A DNA stretch of 5,122 nt from an uncultured Brevibacterium sp. GTDB lineage: Bacteria > Actinomycetota > Actinomycetes > Actinomycetales > Brevibacteriaceae. The DNA is taken from assembly GCA_902489185.1 (NCBI GenBank), contig CABTZC010000168.1, forward strand, positions 1-5,122, written 5' to 3'. The notes under the pieces are model-generated. The model saw nothing but the letters and a program-made list of their open reading frames with translations, was not told the origin of the DNA and searched no databases. A program made the translations under genes and the position numbers. This document shows positions 1 to 5,122 of this stretch, piece after piece (position 1 is the stretch's first letter; each line of letters starts with the position of its first letter).

Positions 1-716
1 ACGACGCCTTTGGCTCATATGCACAAAAAGTTGCAGTCAAGGCAGACATGTTGGTCCCTGTCCCAGAAGACATCGACTTTGATACTGCAGCCGCGATTCT
101 TCTGCAAGGGCTCACCGCGCACTACCTAGTCACGGGTTCGCACCGCATTGAGCCCGGCCAGACGGCACTCGTTCACGCTGCTGCCGGAGGCGTGGGGCTG
201 TTGCTGACGCAGCTCATCACGCACATGGGCGGAACAGTTATTGGCACCGTGAGCACTGAAGAGAAGGCTCAGCTTGCCCGCGAAGCCGGCGCCCAGCACG
301 TATTCCTGTACGGCGAAGGCGTTGACATCGCCCAGACCGTCCGTGACCTTACCGACGGTGAAGGTGTCCACGTGGTCTACGACGGCGTGGGCAAGGACAC
401 GTTCGACGCGTCCCTGGACTCACTGCGTGTACGCGGTTCTCTTGTGGTGTTTGGTGGTGCGAGCGGACAGGTTCCACCGTTTGATGTTCAACGTCTCAAC
501 AGCGCGGGTGGTGTCTTCTTGTCCCGCCCATCCCTACAGTGGTTTGTGCGCACACCTGAAGAGCTGCGCGAGCGCAGCGAGGTTCTTTTCACCGGGCTTA
601 AGGAAGGCTGGTTGAAGTTCCGGGTGGGAGCAACCTTCCCACTTGAAGACGCCGCCGATGCTCACCGCGCATTGGAAGGGCGCAAAACCACGGGCAAAGT
701 GGTCTTGAAGGTTTAG
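1..716 (+). CDS. qor: NADPH:quinone oxidoreductase (zinc-free MDR family), 5'-truncated
   Basis: This is the C-terminal part of a medium-chain dehydrogenase/reductase of the quinone oxidoreductase type, a cytosolic enzyme that reduces quinones or related electrophilic carbonyls with NADPH. The frame is open from base 3, giving 237 visible residues. The first of these (DAFGSYAQ) match the family's catalytic-domain segment near residue 90 of about 325, so roughly 90 residues and the true start lie upstream; the internal ATG at 48 is not the start. The nucleotide-binding motif AAGGVG is at visible residues 60-65. It is followed by GTVST..KAQ, whose lysine position contacts the NADP phosphate in E. 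coli Qor as I recall, then YDGVG at 126-130 and SRPSLQWF at 174-181. The order and spacing follow E. coli Qor to the C-terminus. No catalytic zinc-site cysteines are seen in the visible part. It ends 27 bases before the ThDP enzyme and is probably co-transcribed with it. The family call is secure; the physiological substrate is unknown. Confidence 0.93.
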   Translation, partial: DAFGSYAQKVAVKADMLVPVPEDIDFDTAAAILLQGLTAHYLVTGSHRIEPGQTALVHAAAGGVGLLLTQLITHMGGTVIGTVSTEEKAQLAREAGAQHVFLYGEGVDIAQTVRDLTDGEGVHVVYDGVGKDTFDASLDSLRVRGSLVVFGGASGQVPPFDVQRLNSAGGVFLSRPSLQWFVRTPEELRERSEVLFTGLKEGWLKFRVGATFPLEDAADAHRALEGRKTTGKVVLKV

Positions 717-730
717 AAACAACACACTCA

Positions 731-738
731 AAGGAGAG
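731..738 (+). promoter_or_regulatory. Ribosome binding site of the ThDP enzyme
   Basis: The purine run AAGGAGAG lies 5 bases before the GTG at 744, with its GGAG core 7 bases upstream. It decides in favour of that GTG start. The next in-frame ATG (codon 42) would remove the first conserved segment of the fold. The site lies in the 27-base gap after the oxidoreductase stop, where there is no room for a separate promoter plus leader. Confidence 0.8.
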
Positions 739-743
739 AGTAC

Positions 744-2354
744 GTGAGCACACTCAGCACAGGCAGTGCGGTCCTCACAGCGATTCGCAACTACGGTGTC
801 GACACCGTTTTCGGCATCCCAGGAACCCACAATCTGGAGTTCTACCGGTCGCTCAAGGATTTGGGAATGCGAGTCGTGACCACCCGTCACGAACAGGGAG
901 CCGGCTACGGATCTGACGGTTGGTCCCTCCAGACGGGACTTCCAGGAGTGGTCATTACCACCTCGGGACCGGGGCTTCTCAACGCACTGTCTGCGGCTGC
1001 CACGTCATTCTGCGAATCCCGCCCCATGCTTATTCTGGCGCCCGGCCCGCAGCTGGGGGCGGAGTTTGCAGACAAGGGTACGTTGCACGAAACCAAGGAC
1101 CAGTTCAGTGCCGCGGCTGCGATTGTCGAAACTGCGGTGCGGGTCACCAGCGCGAGCGAAGCGGTGGAGGCCGTGCACGCGGCGTTCGAGCGCTTTGCTA
1201 CGGCTCGGCCGCGCCCCACGTACATTGAGGTGCCGCTCGATGTTTTGGAACAGCAGGTCCAGGCGGACTCGCTTGACTTGGAGGCGCGCACGTACCAGCG
1301 TCCGGGGTGCACGGATGACACCCTGTTAGAGCAGGCGCGCGCGGCTTTGCGCGGTGCGTCACGGCCTGTGATTGTTGCCGGGGGCGGGTCCCGAGGTGCC
1401 GCTGAGGAATTGCGCGAACTGGTCGACACGCTGGGCGCACCGATTGTGACGACGCTCAACGCTAAGGGTGTCGTGGATGAGCACCACCCGTTGTCATTGG
1501 GTGCTAACCTGCGTTTTGCTCAGGTGCGTGAGTATGCGCGCACGGCCGATGTTTTGCTGGTTGTGGGGTCGAAACTCGGTGAAGCGGAGCTGTGGGTGGA
1601 ACGCCTGGAGGCTACCGGGACCGTGGTGCGCATTGATCTTGCGGAAGGGCAGATCAACAAGAATCTCACTGCTCACATTGGTCTTGTGGGTGACGCGAAG
1701 GCCACGTTGCGTGCGCTTCTTGACGGCCTTAACATTGCGAGCCCGGCAGGTGATTTCCGGGCGGATGTCGCTTCTGCTTTGGAGGCTGCGCGGGTTGAAG
1801 GTCTGGAAACCTCCAGGGAAAGCACGCTGATCGCAGAAGACATTGCTGAGGCTTTACCCAACGAGGCGATCGTGTCCACGGACTCTTCGCAGATCTGCTA
1901 TTTGGGTCTGCTCAACGCAATAAAGTCCCCACGCGCTAACTCGACTCCGTACATGGCCACGTACGCGACTCTGGGCTACGGCCTTCCGGCCGCTTTGGGA
2001 GCGCGAATTGGCGCACCGCACCGCCCCACGTTTGCTGTTGTGGGTGACGGGGCGCTCATGTTCAGTCTGCAAGAACTCATCACCGTGGTGGAACAAGGTG
2101 AAGACCTCACGGTGATCGTGGTGGACAACGGGGGTTACGGAGAAATCCGGGCAAACGAAATCTCCGCAGGCATTGACCCCGTGGGTGTGGAACTCACCCA
2201 ACCTGACTGGCCACTCATGGCCGCGGCCAGCGGAGGTCACGGCGTGGCAGTGGACGACCTCGGGCAACTCAAAGACGCGGTGACCAACGCGGTAGAAGCT
2301 GGCGGTCTGCAGCTCATCCACATTGACGCCAAGCGTTACACCACGTCAGGTTAA
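744..2354 (+). CDS. Thiamine-diphosphate-dependent 2-oxoacid decarboxylase-like enzyme (acetolactate synthase/benzoylformate decarboxylase superfamily)
   Basis: A complete 536-residue cytosolic ThDP enzyme with the usual three domains. The N-terminal pyrimidine-binding domain (about 5-170) carries FGIPGTHN at 23-30, the cofactor-activating glutamate E50 in RHEQGAG, and TSGPG at 73-77. The central domain is at about 190-335. The C-terminal pyrophosphate-binding domain (about 365-530) has ATLGYGLPAALGA at 408-420, GDGALMFSLQEL at 434-445 and the metal-ligand asparagine N462 in DNGGYGEIR. LHETKDQ (114-120) and ARPRPTYIEVPLDVL (154-168) recall 5-guanidino-2-oxopentanoate decarboxylase (AruI) and benzoylformate decarboxylase more than IlvB, and no small regulatory ilvN/ilvH subunit gene is adjacent. 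The usual ADGYAR-type motif after E50 reads SDGWSL here. The likely reaction is decarboxylation of a 2-oxoacid to an aldehyde; the substrate cannot be read from the sequence. Carboligase activity, as in acetolactate synthase or glyoxylate carboligase, is the main alternative. Codon usage in the middle differs from that at both ends. The stop overlaps that of the opposing kinase gene. Confidence 0.93.
   Translation: MSTLSTGSAVLTAIRNYGVDTVFGIPGTHNLEFYRSLKDLGMRVVTTRHEQGAGYGSDGWSLQTGLPGVVITTSGPGLLNALSAAATSFCESRPMLILAPGPQLGAEFADKGTLHETKDQFSAAAAIVETAVRVTSASEAVEAVHAAFERFATARPRPTYIEVPLDVLEQQVQADSLDLEARTYQRPGCTDDTLLEQARAALRGASRPVIVAGGGSRGAAEELRELVDTLGAPIVTTLNAKGVVDEHHPLSLGANLRFAQVREYARTADVLLVVGSKLGEAELWVERLEATGTVVRIDLAEGQINKNLTAHIGLVGDAKATLRALLDGLNIASPAGDFRADVASALEAARVEGLETSRESTLIAEDIAEALPNEAIVSTDSSQICYLGLLNAIKSPRANSTPYMATYATLGYGLPAALGARIGAPHRPTFAVVGDGALMFSLQELITVVEQGEDLTVIVVDNGGYGEIRANEISAGIDPVGVELTQPDWPLMAAASGGHGVAVDDLGQLKDAVTNAVEAGGLQLIHIDAKRYTTSG
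2351..2354. other. Overlapping convergent stop codons (TTAA)
   Basis: The palindrome TTAA provides TAA at 2352-2354 for the + strand ThDP gene and TAA (read as TTA on the + strand at 2351-2353) for the - strand kinase gene. The two coding regions therefore overlap by four bases, with no intergenic sequence. Any terminator for either gene must lie inside the coding region of the other. Confidence 0.97.
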
Positions 2355-4333
2355 GAGTCCGGTTCGTGGCGCAGGGACGGCGCCAGGACCAACGCACCCA
2401 GCACGCATCCGGTGAGCAGAACCCATGCGCCAAAGTAGGTGAACAGTTTGAGTTCTGGGGTCAGTGGTGGGCCAAAGTCGGCGCTCATCATGACCACGCC
2501 GCCCAAGATCAGTGCGGTGGCCAGAACGGTTTGGACGCCTTTGTCGACGACGTTGCGGACCAGAGCCTTGATCGCGCTCAGGTCAACGCCCGAGGTGCCG
2601 ATGTCCAAGCTGCCGTCTTCCAAGTGGCGTACCACGCGGGAGACCTGTGCGGGCAAATCTAAGGCCAGTGAAGACGTTGTCAGGGCGTAGAGTTCAGAGT
2701 CTTTGCGCACGGTTTCTAGGGACAGGGATTCGCGCAGAATTCCGCTGGCCCGTGAGCGGGCCAGGTCGAGCATGTTGATGTCCGGGTCAATGTAGGCGAT
2801 GCTGCTTTCGAGGGTTGCCAGCGCACGCAGGGCCTGCGCAATAGAACCTGGCATTGCGAATCCACCACGGAGGAAAAATTCGAGCATTTCGTCGATTGCC
2901 GCACTCACGGATCCATTGCCTGACAGAGACATGAGGATTTGACCAATGTCACGTTGCAATACACGCACGTCTACGCCTGATGGGGTGCCCAGCATGTCGA
3001 GAACGGCGTGGGTTGCGGCGCGAGAATTTTGTGAGTCGAACGCCATGAGGAGGACCGCAATGTCGTGACGGTCGCGTCGGTCGATGCGCCCCACTGCCCC
3101 AAAATCGATGAGACCACCGCGGCCGGACGGTTCGATAATGATGTTTCCTGGGTGAAGGTCGGAGTGGAACACCCCGTCGACCAACACTTGGCGGGCGATC
3201 ATGATGAACAGTTCTTCAGCCAGCTCATACCGGGCAATCGTGGAAAGGTTTTCGACAATTGGGCCCGCTTTCGACAAGACCTTGCCGTGCACGTGTTCCA
3301 TCACGATGACGTTGGGGCCAGACAGTTCTTCAAACACGCGCGGGATCGTCACGAGCGTGTTTCCGGATTCCAGAGCAGATTCGCGGAGGAGCTTCATGTT
3401 CCCGACTTCGCCACGGTAGTCCAGTTCGTCATTGAGCGCATCGACGAAGTTTTCGGCCAGGCGCACGATCCCCATTTTTCGAGCCCACCCGGCCATCCGT
3501 TCGATCTGATTAGCCAGGGTCACAACGATGTCGGAGTCGGCCTTGACTTGAGCGCGAATTTTAGGGCGCTGGACCTTCACAACGACCTCGGTCCCATCAT
3601 GCATAACCGCCCGGTGCACCTGCGCAACGGACGCGGCTGCAAGCGGGGTGCGGTCGAAACTCGCGAAAACTTGGCCCACGCCCCTCCCCCACTCTTTTTC
3701 CAAATCCGGTTCGACTTCAGCGAAGTCAACAGCGGGCACATCCCACTGGAGCTTGGAAAATTCTTCGACGAATACCGCAGGAACGGCGTCGGCGCGGGTG
3801 GCGATAAACTGCCCCAGCTTCACAAACGTCACCCCTGCAGCCGCGAGAGCTTCAGCAGTGGTTTTCGCAATCTCACGCATGTTGAGTCGGAAACTTGGGA
3901 CGCGCGGACGCAAATACCTCATGAGCCCAAACCGAATGAGGATACGTTGAATTTCGGCAAGTCTGCGCATGCGCCGGTACCGCACGGGAATGCGAGTAAG
4001 CGAGCGCACAACGTTGGTCATGGAGCCCGACGGGATGATGATTTCAATGCCCAGCAGCAACGTGATTTGGATGACCACGAACCAGCCAAAGAGCAGCAGG
4101 AACACCATGATCGCGGCGAATCCCATTTCGGGGCCGGGAAAGCTGCCGTGGTCGTAAATCTTCAGGATCTCGAACGCTTGGAGCGTGATGGGCCACAAGC
4201 TCATGCCCATCACCAGGGACACGATTGTGTTGCGCAGTGCGCCGGTTCCCACGGATACGACGCGACGGACCAGAACACCCACGACTACTGCGTTGAGTAG
4301 TCCCAAGAGTATGGTCCACACAATCGTTTGCAT
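2351..4333 (-). CDS. AarF/UbiB (ABC1) family protein kinase-like membrane protein
   Basis: A complete 660-residue member of the ABC1/UbiB atypical kinase-like family, whose members support ubiquinone synthesis or lipid and quinone homeostasis elsewhere, probably through ATPase activity. The family hallmarks are present: KLGQ at 172-175, an alanine-rich loop at 232-238 (AAASVAQ) in place of a glycine-rich P-loop, the ATP-site lysine K253 in VVKVQRP, ExD at 303-305, HSDLHPGN at 390-397 and DFG at 410-412. Three hydrophobic segments precede the kinase fold (about 2-22, 36-54 and 71-97) and two follow it (about 598-616 and 630-651). The basic stretches around 23-34 and 110-124 predict a cytoplasmic kinase domain with the N-terminus outside. 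E. coli UbiB (about 546 residues) lacks the N-terminal membrane block of roughly 100 residues. The ATG at 4333 is supported by GGGGAAGGA five bases upstream. The gene follows the SDR gene after 27 bases, probably in one transcript. Family certain; biological role unknown, especially if this organism uses menaquinone. Confidence 0.95.
   Translation of the reverse strand: MQTIVWTILLGLLNAVVVGVLVRRVVSVGTGALRNTIVSLVMGMSLWPITLQAFEILKIYDHGSFPGPEMGFAAIMVFLLLFGWFVVIQITLLLGIEIIIPSGSMTNVVRSLTRIPVRYRRMRRLAEIQRILIRFGLMRYLRPRVPSFRLNMREIAKTTAEALAAAGVTFVKLGQFIATRADAVPAVFVEEFSKLQWDVPAVDFAEVEPDLEKEWGRGVGQVFASFDRTPLAAASVAQVHRAVMHDGTEVVVKVQRPKIRAQVKADSDIVVTLANQIERMAGWARKMGIVRLAENFVDALNDELDYRGEVGNMKLLRESALESGNTLVTIPRVFEELSGPNVIVMEHVHGKVLSKAGPIVENLSTIARYELAEELFIMIARQVLVDGVFHSDLHPGNIIIEPSGRGGLIDFGAVGRIDRRDRHDIAVLLMAFDSQNSRAATHAVLDMLGTPSGVDVRVLQRDIGQILMSLSGNGSVSAAIDEMLEFFLRGGFAMPGSIAQALRALATLESSIAYIDPDINMLDLARSRASGILRESLSLETVRKDSELYALTTSSLALDLPAQVSRVVRHLEDGSLDIGTSGVDLSAIKALVRNVVDKGVQTVLATALILGGVVMMSADFGPPLTPELKLFTYFGAWVLLTGCVLGALVLAPSLRHEPDS
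2357..2389. other. Inverted repeat just past the ThDP gene stop, possible 3'-end hairpin
   Basis: TGGCGC (2367-2372) pairs perfectly with GCGCCA (2380-2385) across a 7-base loop. The flanking GTCC (2357-2360) can pair with GGAC (2386-2389), leaving a six-base bulge on the left side only. The structure begins two bases after the + strand stop and lies within the last codons of the kinase gene. No T-run follows on the + strand, so it is not a classical intrinsic terminator. It could stabilise a 3' end or be chance in GC-rich coding DNA. Confidence 0.25.
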
Positions 4334-4338
4334 GAGAG

Positions 4339-4347
4339 TCCTTCCCC
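4339..4347 (-). promoter_or_regulatory. Ribosome binding site of the ABC1 kinase gene
   Basis: Read on the - strand the sequence is GGGGAAGGA, ending five bases before the ATG at 4331-4333. It fixes the start of the 660-residue protein, and so confirms that the N-terminal hydrophobic segments are translated. It sits inside the 27-base gap after the SDR stop. Confidence 0.75.
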
Positions 4348-4360
4348 TTTTAGCCCCGCT

Positions 4361-5122
4361 TTACAACGTGAGACGTAGGCGCCGGTGGTCCTCGGTGAGG
4401 TTCATGGCTTTGAGCGACTCCACGGTGTCATGACCGGCGCGGGCAAACCTGCCAGAGAACGAGTCGAGTTCCCCGGATGCGAAACCCAGCGCCAGGTCGA
4501 TGACATCTTGTGGTTTGGTCCAGTCGTCTTCGCCGCGCCAGTCGTGGACAGGCATGGAGGTGGTCATATCGGAGCGGATGACACCTGGGGCGAGTTCGAA
4601 GATCCGCAGACCCTTGTCATACCCGTAGTGGTGGACAGAGTCTGCCAGCCTAAACAGCGCGACTTTAGACGCCGAATATGCCGCGTACTGCGGTGTACCG
4701 TGCGACCCAGAACCGGAGTTGATGTCGATAATGCGCGCGGGTATGCTGTCCTCTGCTTTGCTCAGCAGGTGTGGCGCAAACGCGCGAATCATGTAGAACG
4801 GCCCCAGCAAGTTGGTGGTGATGGTCCGCTCCAGCTGTTCCGGTGGAACGTCCCACACGGGGCCTTCGGGTGCTTCGATGACGCCTGCGTTGTTGATAAG
4901 AACGCCGAGGTCGTCCCCGGTTTCCGCTTCAATCTCACGGACCCGGGTGAAAAGGGCATCGATTGCTGTGGGGTCGGTGACGTCGACACCTTCCCCGTGG
5001 ACACGGTCGCCGTGCTCTATGCCCAGTTCTTGGGCCAGTTCCGCGGCGTGGGCGCTGGCTTTGGAAGCGTCTGTTGCCGTGAAGATGACGCGGTAGCCAG
5101 CGGTGAGGAATCCGCGGACCAG
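4361..5122 (-). CDS. Short-chain dehydrogenase/reductase (SDR), 5'-truncated
   Basis: A classical SDR, an NAD(P)-dependent oxidoreductase of the cytosol acting on an alcohol or carbonyl substrate that cannot be named from sequence. The frame stays open to the end of the window, giving 253 residues. The first visible ones (LVRGFLTAGYRVIF) are the helix and strand just after the glycine-rich TGxxxGxG cofactor motif, so only about 15-25 N-terminal residues are missing, and the GTG at 4858 is an internal valine codon. Visible family marks, numbered from the window edge, are DVTD at 47-50, NNAG at 77-80, the probable catalytic-tetrad asparagine N104 in TNLLG, catalytic S136 in INSGSGS, Y149 and K153 in YSASK, and the PG pair at 179-180. 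The active site is therefore intact. It is probably the first or an early gene of a - strand operon with the ABC1 kinase 27 bases downstream; any promoter lies beyond the window. Confidence 0.93.
   Translation of the reverse strand: MVRGFLTAGYRVIFTATDASKASAHAAELAQELGIEHGDRVHGEGVDVTDPTAIDALFTRVREIEAETGDDLGVLINNAGVIEAPEGPVWDVPPEQLERTITTNLLGPFYMIRAFAPHLLSKAEDSIPARIIDINSGSGSHGTPQYAAYSASKVALFRLADSVHHYGYDKGLRIFELAPGVIRSDMTTSMPVHDWRGEDDWTKPQDVIDLALGFASGELDSFSGRFARAGHDTVESLKAMNLTEDHRRLRLTL

Noticed and set aside
48..716. A 222-residue oxidoreductase starting at the ATG at 48
   Set aside because: Codons 3-47 upstream encode GSYAQ..AVKAD, which fits the quinone oxidoreductase family, and there is no in-frame stop. 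The gene is cut by the window edge rather than starting here.
905..1459. 184-codon open frame on the - strand within the ThDP gene
   Set aside because: It lies wholly opposite a gene with clear conserved motifs, has a low-complexity Ser/Ala/Arg-rich product, and shows no recognisable domain.
744..2354. Biosynthetic acetolactate synthase large subunit (ilvB)
   Set aside because: Sequence blocks at 114-120 and 154-168 and the DNGGYG metal site fit decarboxylase-type relatives better, and no small-subunit gene follows. I could not run a tree, so this is a judgement and not proof.
3065..4300. 411-codon open frame on the + strand opposite the kinase gene
   Set aside because: It is exactly codon-aligned with the kinase gene on the other strand. 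Its stops would require TTA, CTA or TCA codons in the kinase, which are rare in GC-rich genomes, so a long open frame is expected. The product is rich in His, Asp, Glu and Gln, as expected from antisense of hydrophobic codons, and shows no known domain.
4334..4360. Promoter in the gap between the SDR and kinase genes
   Set aside because: No convincing -35/-10 pair is visible on the - strand in or just before the gap; only the ribosome binding site stands out.
4361..4858. A short 165-residue SDR starting at the GTG at 4858
   Set aside because: The frame continues upstream to the window edge and encodes the NNAG motif and the start of the Rossmann fold, so this GTG is an internal valine codon, not a start.

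Overview
The window looks like ordinary chromosomal DNA from a moderately GC-rich actinobacterium. The evidence is a GC content of roughly 55-62% in the lines I counted by eye, GTG start usage, strong purine-rich ribosome binding sites, and a large ABC1 kinase with an extra N-terminal membrane domain of a kind I associate with Actinobacteria. The order (for example Micrococcales) is a guess.

There are four genes in two convergent pairs and almost no non-coding DNA. On the + strand, a 5'-truncated NADPH:quinone oxidoreductase of the zinc-free MDR type (ends at 716) is followed after 27 bases by a complete thiamine-diphosphate (ThDP) enzyme (744-2354). The latter resembles 2-oxoacid decarboxylases such as 5-guanidino-2-oxopentanoate decarboxylase and benzoylformate decarboxylase more than biosynthetic acetolactate synthase. 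On the - strand, a 5'-truncated short-chain dehydrogenase/reductase (4361 to beyond 5122) is followed after 27 bases by a 660-residue membrane-anchored AarF/UbiB (ABC1) kinase-like protein (2351-4333). The two pairs meet tail to tail and their stop codons overlap in a single TTAA (2351-2354).

Each pair is probably co-transcribed, because the gaps are short and hold no visible promoter or terminator. Three of the four genes are redox or carbonyl-metabolism enzymes, and the fourth belongs to a family linked to quinone metabolism in other organisms. No shared pathway can be proved from this window. There is no gene-free stretch above 300 bases (the longest gaps are 27 bases). I saw no RNA gene, insertion sequence, CRISPR array, phage gene or obvious defence locus. 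I did not find a convincing undescribed system. The points most worth a second look are the unassigned substrate and altered conserved motif of the ThDP enzyme, the architecture of the kinase, and the shared-stop junction.
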